From NCBI GenBank assembly GCA_011800805.1, contig MPNW01000512.1:22780-86779 (forward strand): a stretch of 64,000 nt of DNA, read 5' to 3'. Position numbers and translations under genes: made by a program. Positions 1 through 27,009 of the stretch are shown one piece after another; position 1 is the first letter of the stretch; each line of letters opens with the position of its first letter. This DNA is from Hirudo medicinalis. Its lineage: Eukaryota > Annelida > Clitellata > Hirudinida > Hirudinidae. Below the pieces are notes generated by a model. The model did not search any database and was not told the DNA's origin. It was given only the letters and a program-made list of their open reading frames with translations.

Positions 1-7485
<7,485 letters not shown>

Positions 7486-9813
7486 TTTCGACAACTTTGG
7501 ATTTGAGAAGGCAAATAGATCAGCATAGAAGAACAAGATCCCAGCCCTTCTCCAACACAATATTACCGTTCATCACAACAGCTCGCAAGCTGTGCCAAGC
7601 AAGTCCAAACGATCGATAGCCAACACGCTCCTCTTCTGTATGCCGCGTATTAATTCACTTTTTCCTCATAAACTTTTGAAATTTTATAAACATAAATCCT
7701 ATTTCGTAATTGAGTTTATAACTGAGGCTGCTGCTCATGTCCGGGACGGATAATTAGCTTGATTATTGTAAATGCTTAATTGGATTTGCTAAGGACTTCC
7801 TAATAAGTTTATTTTTTAAATTTCAGATTTTTTACATTTACTGATTTTTTTTATTAGTTATTATGAAATTGATTTTCATTAAAGGTTTGTTAAGTAGTTC
7901 ATCTGCCTGCTGCAACGTTTAATTGAATCTTCCAGGTATAACCACCTTGCAACGTTGCTTCCCAACTTAAGTGAGGTGGCAACGCACTGCACAAAATTGT
8001 TTAAGTGGTAGAGGTTGGTTTGGAAAATGTCCCCTCTTGGACGCTCCATAATATTTTCAATTCTCTAATTTCAAATGACTCGCGGAAATCACAAAGAATA
8101 ACCCTTGAACTGGAATAATACATTAATTCGAGGGACTGATGCATTTTAAACAAATTGTTGAGGTAACTGAAAATGGAAGCAATATTGAAATACCAAAGGT
8201 TACAACATTAATCTCATTCGAACTCCTTGATAGCGGAATCAGGTGAATGCGCGCTGCAGCGGAACCAATGGTACAGAAAACGCAAATCGTACAGAATGAT
8301 TGACACTGCAGAACCCTTGATCCACAATAGTTTTCGCTGTCAATAAGTACATCACCAATTTAGCAGCACCTCGCCGCAGACGATATGGAATCGATCGAAT
8401 GATTCAGCTAAGCGTCAAATTTACCTGCAGCGAAAATTCTAAAAGTCCTCAGCCCTTCTACATACAAGTAACTAGACGCACTTCTTTTGCAATTAATTGA
8501 AGTACATTCCTCCTCATGAACAGTATTTCAGAAGCATTTTAAACATAGAAAATTGCAATTTAAGTCTACATCTCCCCATGACTTATTCAATTTTTTATAG
8601 GTCTTCACAACTAATGAGAAGATAAAAGGTAATAATTGTTATGAAGTAAATTAAGTAGTTAACCCACAAAACACGGATAAATAATTTTGCAGCACCAATA
8701 AACTCTTTTATTGTAAAAATTCAAAACACCTAAAAAGTGACAGCCATGCACAATTGAAAACCTACCAACAACAAATAAAAATCAAAAGCGAAAATAAGGC
8801 CAAAAACCGGAAAATGTGAACGCTGCCTTCTTGAATATATAAACTTTGTCTCGTCTGCAATGACAAGCAGATCAAATAACAAGCCTTAGGTGATGGATTG
8901 AATGGGAACTGTTTCCAGTAAGACTTCACAGACCTGCAGGAAACCTTTCCAATATCAATCCACCAGGAGCGGCTTCTCCGTGCTGGTCCGGATTAAAAAA
9001 GACAGTGCAAATGCGAAAGATGTTTGATGTGAGATTATGTACACTTTAAAAATTATACTAGCTCCTTTGAACGTTTTTAGCTGCCATTAATGCCCCTGAT
9101 TCTCTCATTAGCAAAACTTTCTGGGCCAGATATACATCTGAGAATGAAGTTTTTCATAAAATACCTAAAGAGGAATGTGAGACCCTAAGAGTTGAGGTGA
9201 ACAAAATGTACATTCTGGCGTTCAATAGAACTGCCGACGAATGAATTAACTGTACAACTGGAAGAAATGCAGCACAGGACATGTACTGAAATGTTGTAAG
9301 AAACATGGTGAAATGTGAAAAGATGCTCAGGATCACAATCTCCTAGATAAAACAAGGCATCGCTTGGAAAGTGTATTTGTGAACACTTTGGAAGGCAAGC
9401 TGCACATCAACAAATACAAGCTGATTCGCCATCAGTAAAACATCATGGTTTTATATTCTGGGGCAGTATATCTCACCTATTCCAAGTAAATAGACCATAT
9501 ATTTCTCAAGGGCAGCCTACCAGAGGAGCTAGTAACCAGTGTTGAGCCAGAGCTAGAGGAAGTTTTTCAAAAACTTCTCCCTAAAAAATCCTCATGGCTC
9601 CTGATGTGCACTGTCTTTTTTTTTATTATCGACCAGCTTACTCAAGAAGGCATGCCCGGTCAAACATTTGTGATTATATCACGAATCTCCAAGAATATCA
9701 ACCAACTGATTGATCAGCAATAAAAAGCAGGAAAAATTCTAAGTAAAAATAATTCTAGAGAAATTAAGTCTTAAAAACTCCAATTAGAGGACATTTCCAT
9801 TCCTTGGTGAGAC
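7486..9813. other. Intergenic: CaMKII 5' flank and DDX3 3' flank, no clear gene
   Basis: Both flanking genes are on the minus strand, so this holds the CaMKII promoter/5' UTR side (from about 7490 upward) and the DDX3 3' UTR side (below 9814). From about 8930 to 9700 the forward strand has short coding-like stretches broken by stops (for example FRYQSTRSGFSVLVRIKK and ECETLRVEVNKMYILAFN). These look like a decayed element or pseudogene of unknown family. No promoter motif is claimed. Confidence 0.5.
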
Positions 9814-16274
<6,461 letters not shown>

Positions 16275-18094
16275 TTTTCAAAGCGAGATGCAATAAAGAT
16301 TATGTGCCTGGCTTCTTCTCAGATGCAGCGTATCTCCATGAAGACATAAACAATTAATTAAAACTTATTAAAATACTCCTAACATCATCATTCAACAAAA
16401 TCCTATTGTTCTAATGAGTAGTCGAAGGATTATGGAAATGAGTTTTATAAATAGTCTGCACGAACTTCACCAGCCTGCTGCGCTTGTACTCTGAGTACAG
16501 CAGCTACGGTGGGCCGTCTGTTATATTACAGCTCGCCGAAACACTTGCACTTTCCAGATATAAACTAGGTGACGATATATAATTGGTCATTTCCAACAAA
16601 TTCTTTGACATATTTTCCTGATTGAACATTTTCCAGGTATTTTTTCCAGGAACTCTAGTTCCCGCTCGGATTTTACATTTTAATGTTATATGATAGTGTA
16701 TGGATTCCCGTTTATATCATTATTATATCATCATATTTGTGTCATTTATTAGTTGTAAATCTGAGGTTACCAATTAATAACTATTTGCACTCTGATTTTT
16801 CTTTTGATTTTCCACAAAATCCCTTCATCGGTTCGCATCGCATTTCCATTTTTTGTGGATGTTGCTTGAAAATATTGAGCAAACTTCCCTTGGAGAATGC
16901 GCTTGTGTTTTCTTACTCGTGAGGTGAAAAATAAAATTCACAAGTGTTGAGCTAAGAAAGCTGGTTCACCTCGTTGTAAATTTGTTTGAAGATGTTGAAT
17001 GAAGGTTAACACCTGGTGTCATTTTATCAATAATTGATCAAGGGTCGTTCGCAAATAAAAATAACCTCTTATTGGATGAGAATATATTTTACATAAGTGA
17101 TATTTTACAGTTTTACGTTGAGAAATTATTCTTTAGCGTTTACAGCAACTTATCTGTTTTTCTTTTTTCGCAAAATGTTTTTTAAATGATTGATAAAAGG
17201 TGCACTGACGAAGGGCAATATTTTTACCCTAATGTTATTAGATTAAGGAACAAAAAACACCTAGGACAATATAACAAAGAGCTTTATCCGGATACACCGA
17301 ACTTGTTATTGGTTTTTTATTTATCGATATTATTTAACACATTAGTTATCTTTTGCAGTAATTACATGTCGCTGACAAACTTCCCCTAATCCATAATTTT
17401 ACAAAAAGCGCTACCATTGTTCATCCTCCTTCAGTGGCGGATTTAAGGGGGAAGGGAGGGTTGAGGGCCATGTCCCCAGAATCATGCAATACGATATTAA
17501 ATACTAAATAAGTACTACAACATTGAAGTTTTTGTTTAAATACCAATAAAATTAGCTTGACCTGAAACATTCCTTTGCTTTTTTAAATGTTCAAATTATC
17601 ACTTAAACCGCCTTCAAATAAATCCCAGCTTATCACAAAGTTTGTTTGTTGTGAAAAGCATTTAAATTTGGCAGTGAGCTAGAGAATCTTTGGAAATAAC
17701 ATTAATAAGCAAAATGGCCAAAAAAATATATCCCTGGCTTATATTTAGCCCCTTGTCTTCGACAACTATGTTGCAACAGCATCAGCAAGCGGTTCAGAGG
17801 TCTAGACAGGTTCCAGTGTCCACCACGCACTTATTCTAGATCCACTCCTGTCCTTCTTCAAACTTTTAATAAAGCATGTGCATCGCGCAAAAGGGGAATT
17901 TTATTAAAACTTATTGAAATGGTAAAAATTCAAAATGAAAAAGAGGGAAACGGCTTAAGGGCAACAGGAAGCAAAAGAACGTCAACAAACAATGAAAGAA
18001 CTCCAGAAGACCAACGAGGAGTCCCGTAATTGATTGGGAAGTCTCGACAGGATAAAGAATCAGACAAAATATTAAATAATACTTTTCTGCATTT
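16275..18094. other. Intergenic, no gene recognised
   Basis: DDX3 5' flank. From 16275 upward lies the presumed promoter/5' UTR, with moderately GC-rich sequence near 16470-16530. The remainder is AT-rich; short ORFs here have no recognisable motif. No RNA gene seen. Confidence 0.5.
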
Positions 18095-18538
18095 GGGGCA
18101 TTCCACGTCAAATCGACATAACATCTGACATCACCATCTTGGATTTTGCTGAAATTTGGCGCTATTGATAAATTTGTAATATATTTTTTAAAAATATAGT
18201 TTGGCATAACTACAGAAGGGGTTTAATTGATAATATTTTTTTAAATATTGAAAATACAATATTCTAAGTAAGTTGCCCAAATAGAGCCTTCAAGTACCTT
18301 TAATTTGATATATGTATTATCCTTCTAGGTTTTCTAGAACCAAACTTGCAACCTCTCAACCATCGCGATGTGTTGGCAGTTGGTCAAAGTTCGACGATCC
18401 ATATTTCTGGCACCGATTGACCAAAAAATTTAAAATTTATTTTCGTAACACACTCATCTAGCTTAACAACTTTACCAAATTTCAGCAAAATCCAAGATGG
18501 TGAAGTCAGATGTTGTGTGATTTGACTTGGAATGCCCC
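18095..18538. mobile_element. MITE-like element with about 64-bp terminal inverted repeats
   Basis: The left end (18095-18159) starts GGGGCATTCCACGTCAAATC and ends TTTTGCTGAAATTTGG. The reverse complement of 18475-18538 reads the same with a few substitutions and one indel. Both ends are flanked by ATTT (18091-18094 and 18539-18542), a candidate 4-bp target-site duplication. The 315-bp interior has no ORF. Size and structure fit a non-autonomous DNA transposon; the superfamily cannot be named. Confidence 0.8.
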
Positions 18539-18762
18539 ATTTCTGACTTAATTATATGGGCACATATTTACACAGGACAAGCACACAGCTATGTTCAGTC
18601 CTCCCCACTAATTCTGTGAATGTTTTCCACAAATAAAGAAACAAAAATATCCAATCTAATTTTATATCCAACAATTTAATAACAACCATAAAGATTCTAA
18701 TAAAAAAGATATTTGTTCCCATAAAATCGGTAAAACTTCAGAAAGAAGAATAAATCTAAAAA

Positions 18763-20596
18763 TCATTGTTGTGCCTTAGGCTTTTTCTCCTTTGCCAAAG
18801 GTTTATTTTCTGTTTTCTCCATCAACTTGCCAGTCTCAGAAGTCTCCAATCTTTTTCCAATTTCTTCCTCGGTTTGCTTGATCTTCTCTTCAACTTTCAC
18901 CTTGATTTGCCTCAGTTCCTCTGCTAAATGCTTCCTTATGAGGGATTTCAATTCACTTGTGACCTCTGTGAAAAAGATTTTTATTTTGCAAGTTTTAAAC
19001 TCTGAACACTGTGTTTTCATAAATTGTCAAACCTGCTTCATGAAGTTTCCCAGCACCGTCTTCTGTGTCTTGTTCTTTCTCCAGTCCTCCACCCATGTCT
19101 TCGGGAACCTCAGTTGCTAGGATCAGTTGGAATGACTTGATGTTAGTGATTGATTTATGAGATGCCATCAATTAATAATTAATTTAGAATTAATTTGTTT
19201 GTTAAAATGAATAATTAAAAAAAAAAAAATAAAAAAAAAAATAATAATGATGGTGATTGATGATGGTGACGATGACTATTGACGATGACGACGATGATGA
19301 TGATGATGATGATGATAATAATAATAATAATAACAACAACAATAATAATAATTATTTAAAGCAATGTAACAAACGAAATCAGCCCAAAATATGAGCAACA
19401 AACCATCTCTTTCTGGTGGTGGTGTCAAAGGAACTCCTTCATAATTTAATTTAAGATCCAAGGTAACCTTTCAATTTAAGATGATAATCTATTTGATGAT
19501 AATTTGTCATAACGTTGAGAATCTTTACACCAACCAATCTTGTAAAAACATGTTCCGGTTTTTGAAAGCATTATGGTCAATAAAATAATTTAAATTGCAA
19601 CTCTTTAATTGTTTGGCATTTCAATTGGTGATTGAAGTCAAGAGTTAAGATGTTGATTTGGTGATTGATGGACAGAAATAAATGCTTAAGAAAGACTCAC
19701 TTTTTGAGTGAAGACATACTTGTATAGCTTGTAGTGACGGAAGTAAGAGTTGATTCCATACTCCAATATTTTTTTTGCTTCCTGGGGACTGAACAAATCG
19801 ATGCTGAAGGGGGGTCTCTTTGGAAAAAAGATTTATTTTAATGAAACCACTGCCACTCAACTTCAAAATGAGATTAATTTTCTTACTCTCACACTGTGAC
19901 ATATAATCATCTCTTTAAAAAATTGAAAACAGTGCTCAAAATTGCCAAAAGGAGTTTCTGCAAAATCAGATTAGTCAGGAATTGCTAAGAAACCAATAAA
20001 TACTAATAATATAAAATATAATAATATAAAATAATAGCTATAAAAAAAAATATTAAATCAACATATTACCTGTGCATACCTCATGGGTTTTTTTAAATAT
20101 TGAAAAAATCACAGATATTTGTTCTGCATTGAAACAATTTTCTTTTGCAAAAGTTGCCACATATGTGTAAAAATCCATTAAAATAGCACATCTTTTATTT
20201 TCTTTATATCCATCTAAGCCAAAAATTTCTGCCAATTTTCTAAAATTAAAAAAAAAACAACACTTTAGAGACCCTGGAGAATGCAAATCAAATTTAAGGA
20301 CTAAAATTAGATTTAGAACATGACAGGGCTTCAATCAGTATTTCAAAACAAAACTCTAAGTGTTATTTAGAAGTTGACTGGAAGCAAATAACTTTTGTAG
20401 TTCTTCAATTGAAGCAGCGTCTTTGATCTGATTGGCATCTTTCATTTGAACGTCGACCCTGAGTTAAATTTGAGATTAAATAAAAATGTGTCCAAGTTGA
20501 TTGAAAGACCAAGTCATTTTACTTGCCATATTGAAATCTTTGCTTTGTGACGTCTCGGCTGAAAACGCAAGACAATTTCAAACCAGAAGTTTCCAT
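18763..20596 (-). CDS. CFAP119: CFAP119/CCDC189-like cilia- and flagella-associated protein
   Basis: Eight minus-strand exons with agreeing phases: 20523-20596 (start METSGLKLSCVFSRDVTKQR), 20393-20458, 20070-20239, 19887-19957, 19701-19817, 19404-19467, 19033-19116, 18763-18965. They total 849 nt (282 aa), about the length of vertebrate CFAP119. Family-like segments: AILMDFYTYVATFAKENCF, SIFKKTHEVCTETPFGNFEH, RPPFSIDLFSPQEAKKILEY, SYFRHYKLYKYVFTQKVTLD, LNYEGVPLTPPP. The C-terminus is a charged coiled coil (KSLIRKHLAEELRQIKVKV) ending KPKAQQ. The family is associated with motile cilia and sperm flagella; no enzymatic motif is present. The assignment rests on recalled motif order, so the family name is likely but not certain. 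An upstream ATG at 20715 opens a separate short ORF. Confidence 0.75.
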
Positions 20597-20610
20597 TACA
20601 AGCGATATTT

Positions 20611-20715
20611 TTAGAAAAAAACCTGTTTTATTAGAGGGGGCGCTTTAGGACAATTTTTTGGTGGCTCTTGTAAAATTAATTCCCTCAGTATGCGATCCAC
20701 TTCGTCTCTGCTCAT
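20611..20715 (-). other. Possible upstream ORF or alternative first exon of the CFAP119-like gene
   Basis: ATG at 20715 opens 34 codons beginning MSRDEVDRILRELILQEPP and ending at TAA (20611-20613), 14 bp upstream of the chosen start. A GT after codon IKQ could be a donor, but its phase does not join the downstream frame. It is therefore listed as a uORF or part of an alternative transcript. Confidence 0.35.
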
Positions 20716-22251
20716 AATGTTCTGTCCCGTCGAGTGCTTCGAAAATTACAATATGTTGCCACTAGCAACTGTAGATTTTGAGTAAATGTAGGTAACTGTG
20801 AAAGATGCCAATATATGAATATAAAGTGTTACAAATTATTTTTTATTGCAAATAAAAGTCATTAAAGTCAAAATTTAAAGTCATTGAAAAACAAACATCT
20901 TGAATTGTTTTTAAAATGAACTTCCAAGGGGTTTAAATGATTTTTCCGGCAAAAGAAAATTTATTGTAAAGGAAAAGGCAATTTAAAGCAAATGCCATTC
21001 ATGTGGAAGCATTTGGCTGAGAGATAAAAAGTAATTAATGGATGCGGTCACAGCATTTAAGTGCAGGAAGTACAAACACTGCTTTTCATTCGGCACGAAG
21101 TCCAACTTATGTCTCTCATTTTTCCATGCATTATGATAACAAACCACTTCTACTAATTTAATGATGTTGATAAAAATAAACTAAAATTTAGTAATTATTT
21201 TTATATAATTTTATAAATATGTATTTTACATTTAAAACTTACAGCATTAGTGAGAAACATTTTTAAATCCTCACATATCTGAAGCTTTTTTCGTGCGGAT
21301 GACAGATCGGATGACAAATGCTTCCTTCTCATAGTGGAGGTCCCTCGGGAACCTTCGACATTTGTAGATATATCTCACCCTGTCATTTAATGGACACAAC
21401 GTAAACACACAACTTTTGTCTCCGACGGTTGTGATTACGAACCCAATTCCCATCTTTTCTTTTATTTTTACCAGTATGAACTCCTGAGGATTGGGACAGT
21501 GTTAACCATTTTAATAACCATTTTAATAAGAGAGAAGGAACGATTCAATTTCTTCTTTTATGTTCGTCGTGATGAAAATATCCTCTATATCTCATCTCCA
21601 TTACGTAGTCCAATCGTCGAATCCAGCTGAGCACATTTGCTTTAAAGTTATTCTTCTTTCTTTCTTTTTTTTTTTTATAAATGCTCCTCCATTGTTCAAA
21701 CATTACTTTTGGTATGAGAAATAAGATCAAATTATTTTTTGTTGGATTTTAATTTATTGCAAGAACGTGTTTCGCTAGTTGACATATCTTTTTCTTCTAA
21801 CCATTAGTGAATCCCAGCTTCACTTTGCAAGATCCAGACACAAATCCCTTTTATGTTAGTTTGTGATGCAAGTAAATTGTGAAAGGATTTTTAGAAAGAC
21901 CGTGCTTCTTAGAATGTAGTTCAGCAAATGCGCAAAATATTACGACCAATTACTGGCCAAATGGACTACATTTACGAAGGCTGTGTCTGCAGAGAAAGAT
22001 AATCTTCTGCGTGCTTCCACAATTTCTGACCAAATATTGATGTAATTAACACATCCAAGTTGGCTGACAAAAACATTAAAAAATGCAATCTTTTAAAAAT
22101 ATTTTCCTTTTAAGTTTCAGCAGATGGGGTGTTATCGCTCCGTTCATGCCTCCCGTGGCGACTTTTCAGACCAAAATTATTCTAAAACATCAGAGTTTTG
22201 CATATAAACTCAATTACATTACCATTAAAATTGTAACATTAAACAAAACAA

Positions 22252-22618
22252 TTAAGCAATTGCTAGAAATTGCATTGCATCACCAGCAGCAGCACATTGA
22301 GGACATTTGAGGTTCCTAGCATCAAAAAACACATCCGTTCTTCTTCCAACATGGAACATCGTGATTTCCTTGCAATCCATCATCACACCGTCTTTTAAAC
22401 CAGCATCACATCTCAAGGACATCCAACCAAGGAAATCAGTCTTCATCCTTGATGTCTTTCCATGCTCCATCACGCAACTAACCTCCCCTCTCTTTCATTC
22501 AATTGTGACATCTTCAGCTGGATCAACCTGCCATTCCATGACTTCTCCAGATTTTCAGAGGTCACCTCAAGCGTTAAAAGTCCTTATCACCAAGTCTATC
22601 GCCTCAAATACGTAATGT
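22252..22618 (-). pseudogene. Unidentified coding-like stretch, probably broken
   Basis: Minus-strand frames give VFEAIDLVIRTFNA, then after a frame change EVTSENLEKSWNGRLIQLKM, then after another GKTSRMKTDFLGWMSLRC and TDVFFDARNLKCPQCAAAGD ending at a TAA. Composition is more coding-like than the surroundings, but the frame shifts twice within 350 bp. I do not recognise the family. It could be exons with unresolved splice sites or a dead gene. Between 20717 and 22251 there are only weak short ORFs (around 21271-21453 and 21545-21730) of no recognised family. Confidence 0.25.
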
Positions 22619-25600
22619 AAAAAATGATATTATAACTGAGCGAATTCGCTTTTGATAAACTCGACAGTTTTAATAAGAAATTATGTTCCTTCTTAGAATA
22701 GAGTTAACATAAAATTTACAAAAAAAAGTAATGTTTTAATCATACTGAAGATTATGTGCATATATCGAAATAAAATGTATTTATGAATTTAGAATTCAAT
22801 TATAATAAAACAATGAATGAATTAATAAATAAATAAATTAATAATATATTCGGCAATAGGAGCAAATGACTCTTCATTCCGATGATAGTGAGCTATTTTT
22901 ATGAACAATTTCGATGGGGATTCTTGCATAATGCAGGAAGGCGAAAAAATTGCTCGTGAATGACTAAATGAACTTTCGCAGCTCAAAAAATGTTGGACGA
23001 AACAAAAAAGACGCATTCTACAAATAAAAAACATTTTTTTAGAAACTAGAATCAACTGTTATCAACTCAAATTCGAGAACATTTGGTTGAGTTCATTGGT
23101 ATGCCTGGCACAGGTTAAGGGAAATAGAGGTCTACCTGAAATACCAAGGTGCTTCAAGAAATCCTTGCAATTTTTTAATATTTCGAAGCTGAAAATATTG
23201 ATAATAAAAAAAGCTTGCTTATTTAGACAAAACATAACATCACATGGACATCGTGTTTTAATAAGACACATCGAATAAGCTAAGTTACACTTCTTGCGAT
23301 ATTTACGTTTATAGCATTTTTTGAAGGCAGAGCAGCAAAAAATAAAAAATAAAAAAACATGCAGATTGATGTTTGTAATAAATTATTTAAATGCAGGTTA
23401 AATAATTAGGTAATGTCCAATATTGTTCGAAAAATTTGTGGCGTTACGCAGTGGATAACTGTGAACTTTTAAAGAATATTCCACATTTTTAAAGGTTTTT
23501 CTAATAATCTCTGAAGAATCACCGAGGCGTGAATGATGTCATTATTTTACATTTTTATCAGCCATCACGATATTTCTGTCTCTTTTGTTAAACAAATAAA
23601 CGAACAATTATTTAAAAACATTTTTGTATTTTATCAATAATTGAATAGTTCGTAACTATTTTAATTATTTATAATTTAAGATTAATTTTTAACATGAAAG
23701 TTAATTTTATTATATTATTTTAATTTACGAAAATGCAGTTCAGTCGACCAAACTCATTAACGCTGTTATTTCGATAAACAAAACAAAACAAAATAAAACG
23801 AAACAAAACAAAAATCAATAAATATTTCTTTTCTAAAAATCTCGAAAACATGAAATGGTTTAAATGTTAAGCACACTAAGACAATTATGTTTTGGAGACT
23901 CCATTTGTTATTTTGTCTGAAAATCTCAACAATCAACCATTAATGTAGGCTTGATTGTCCCTCAACGCGAATAACTTAACTCCTTCCAAGAGTTATGACT
24001 CCAAGTTAAATTTAATAGGCCAGAGAGATGCCGTAAATCCTGGATTATATGTGGGATCCCAACTAGGGATGCCGACTAGGCGAATGAAATACAGGGGTTG
24101 GGATACGGTTCGGTGGAGTTAGGCGAACTCTGGTGAGAAATTTCTTGTCGGTTCAGTGATGGAGGATTCACGCACCAATGAAGATGGAAAATAGTTCTCC
24201 ACCCCTTCCGGTTCGCAGCTGGAAATTGAAATTCTGCAAGAAAATATCAGAAAGGTATGAAATTTTAACATAAAAGTGTACTTTTTGTTGAAGATTTTCC
24301 AACATTTCCTGGGGTCTGAAATTAAACATTTTTATCACCAAGCGTAAAGTTGTTGCAGTAAAATTATAAGATAATATCACAAATATTTACTTACCCTTTA
24401 CTTGCACCTGTTGCAAATTTAATGTGGCTCTCCTAAAACCCATCCTTCATTATTCTGCCAGCTTGTAATCTGTCAATGCGTTCGACAATTTTTGAAAGTC
24501 TTCTGTAATTTCTGCATTTTTGCACTGTTTTTTTTTTTGTACTGAACAAATCCTGAATAATCCCGATTCATTTATTTATTCCAAACCCAAGAATGATAAA
24601 AGGTTCTTTGGATCTTAACATCTTCTTTGATAAATAATAAAATGCAAATTGGAATAACATAACAATTGCAGCTAACATCATAGTCAACATAATTATTACC
24701 AAAGCCCTTGACATCATCGTCATCATCATTTCTGGAGTTAAAGTTGTTCAGAAAGTAAGTTGTACAATTCTTGGAAATTCCAGAAAGTGGATCCGAAAAT
24801 AAAACTCTAAAAATTCCCTCAGAAGTTCAAACAGAAAATCAGAGCATTTAAATGGATTCCACTTGATTGACAGCTCGATATTCTCTTTAAATTGAAATAA
24901 ATACTTTTGAATTAAAATATGAAATTCCCCAAGGACTCAATAATGGTTTTGAGTGATCTTTAAAATCAAAGTTTGGGCCTCATGTCGTCACGCAACAGGT
25001 CTGACAAATACGTAAATTCAAAATAATTCCTAATTTGTATTCAATCAATAAATTCATCAATTCGAAATGCGGTTCCAATAGTATTAATAAGAAACAATTT
25101 ATGTTATCGTTATGATAATAACGCTTAATATTTAATAATAATAATAATAACAAATATTTAATGATAACAGACGTATATCCTTTCATTCCCTTCTTCTGTT
25201 GTCATGGACAGCACATATGTCTTGGACATAATGATCCCTCGACAATTCCATCACAATGCATCATATTTTTGGTCATTATCATCACCATCATGCTGCTTTT
25301 TTTTCTAATTTAAAAATTCTTTTATTTCAAAACTCTGAACGAAGAACCCAAAAAACACCAAAAAAATTCACAAATTCACGGTGTATCCCAAGGGAATGTA
25401 ATCCCATCCAGGGGGTAATCGGTTAGAAAATGACGTAATTACGGCTTCACTTATGGAAGAGTCTTTACATAATTGATAAACTGAGAGTGAGAGTGCGATA
25501 TTTTATTGCTAGAGTACATGAGAAAATTGATGATAACAATGAAAAATGAGGAAAACATGATAAAACATATGACAATGAAAGATATAGATCGACCGGGCAT

Positions 25601-25693
25601 CACTGGGCATCACTGGGCAGTTATGTGACACAAACCAAGGAAGGTAGGTAAAATAAATGATACAACAGATAAAGGAGTGAGGAAATGTAAATC
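22619..25693. other. AT-rich intergenic region without recognisable gene
   Basis: Short ORFs only, poly-A/T runs and simple AAAAC repeats (about 23777-23815). Near 24050-24250 there is a less AT-rich patch with no recognisable protein in any frame. No RNA gene or element boundary identified. Confidence 0.5.
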
Positions 25694-26170
25694 TCAACAA
25701 CTGGACAGAATGTATTTTTTAAGACGGGATTTAAATAGTGAGAAACTGTTTACAGAAGTAAGGGATGATGCAAGAGAGGAGAACAAGAGTGGACCTTGAC
25801 AACATATGGAGAATTTTTTGAAGGTGGTATGGAAAAATTCAGATCTGAATTGATTGGATGATCTAAGATTGCAAGAGTGGATGTCTGAAGATTTGGAAAA
25901 CATATTATTAAAGGACGAAGGCAGCAAGTTATATTCACAATTAAATATAAAGAGGCAAGTTTGGAATTTATTGATCTGACAAATATTCAGAAATCCATTT
26001 GAAATGAAATAGTCCTTTGTATGAGCACGTGGAAGGAGACCAAACATAATACGGATGATTCTTTTTTGGAGATTGAGTAAAGGGATAAGTTTAGAGGGAT
26101 AGTTAGATGCCCAAGCGATATTACAATAAGTGAGGTAAGGATAGATTAGTGAATAGTACAACATTATAAT
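25694..26170 (-). mobile_element. LINE reverse transcriptase C-terminal fragment
   Basis: Open on the minus strand. It begins MLYYSLIYPYLTYCNIAWAS, followed by NLQKRIIRIM, FNCEYNLLPSSFNNMF, NLRSSNQFRSEF, SICCQGPLLF and FSLFKSRLKKYILSSC. This is the usual end of a non-LTR retrotransposon ORF2 (YPYLxYCNxxW, then the xxxSFKxxLKKYLL tail). The reading frame extends upstream to 26323 through unrelated sequence, so the element is 5'-truncated near 26170. A second, more decayed copy of the same family is at 38140-38640. Confidence 0.82.
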
Positions 26171-26282
26171 AATTTTTCTATCAACAAATGAATAGGGTGT
26201 CGATGTGTAATGGTCGCCGCGAGTCTTTAGTCGATAAACATATAATGGGTACTGTTCAGAGGATGGGTAACTTAGGATAATA

Positions 26283-26387
26283 ACCGACAGGGACACCCGC
26301 CTGATCAAACGGGTGTGGCCCACCCCCCGAGAACGTCAGGAGTTTGGGCCGAAAGTTCGATGACTCCTCTGATGATTCCCTGTCGGT
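26283..26387. other. GC-rich region with nested perfect inverted repeats
   Basis: In otherwise AT-rich DNA, ACCGACAGGGA (26283-26293) pairs perfectly with TCCCTGTCGGT (26377-26387). Inside, ACACCCG (26293-26299) pairs with CGGGTGT (26310-26316), GGCCCA (26317-26322) with TGGGCC (26345-26350), and AGGAGT (26338-26343) with ACTCCT (26362-26367). The last two cross each other as in a pseudoknot. It lies next to the truncated LINE. Function unknown; it may be structured RNA or transposon sequence. Confidence 0.45.
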
Positions 26388-27009
26388 GCACTCCATGGTA
26401 GGAGTTTCTTAGTACTAGCATGACAAGACTTTTTCTATCTACATATGAACTGATCTTTGATATGACACCAATGTTTTTTTTTTAAATTTTGAAGGCAACA
26501 TAATTGATATGCAAAGACCTTCAAACATAATCATTCCATTAAAAAAATTGTGAGTGCAGAATGTTTATCCCTAAAAATTACAACGAAATCCTCACCGTTG
26601 TGATGTTTGCTTCCAAACTTTACGTGAAATACTGCAAATTGAACTTTAATAATGGAAATAATTGTAACAATTTTTGGCGAATTAATGGCATAAAATAATG
26701 AAAATAATAAGCAGATGATCATCTTCCTGAGAGTATTTTGATTGCATCACCAACTCATTCCAAAGTACGACCGTGTTAAATGCTGTCATTTGTTTTTCTT
26801 TATCAAAATTTTCATGCTTTTAAAAATGTCCTGCGAATATTAAAAAATTGAATTAATACCAATGAATTAATTGAGAATGCATTGAATTTAAAGAATTTAT
26901 CGAAATTAATTCGATGAGTTTCATTTTCAAAGATTTTTCTCTGTTTAAAGAACATTTGCAATTCATTGATGTTCTTGAGTTGAATTTTTAATGACTCCAT
27001 CAATATCAC

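Noticed and set aside
26283..26387. Type II hammerhead ribozyme (CTGATGA at 26368-26376 region with flanking stems)
   Set aside because: The order of stems is suggestive, but the GAAA box after the outer stem reads GACA at best, and the residue at the cleavage position would be G, which hammerheads do not allow.
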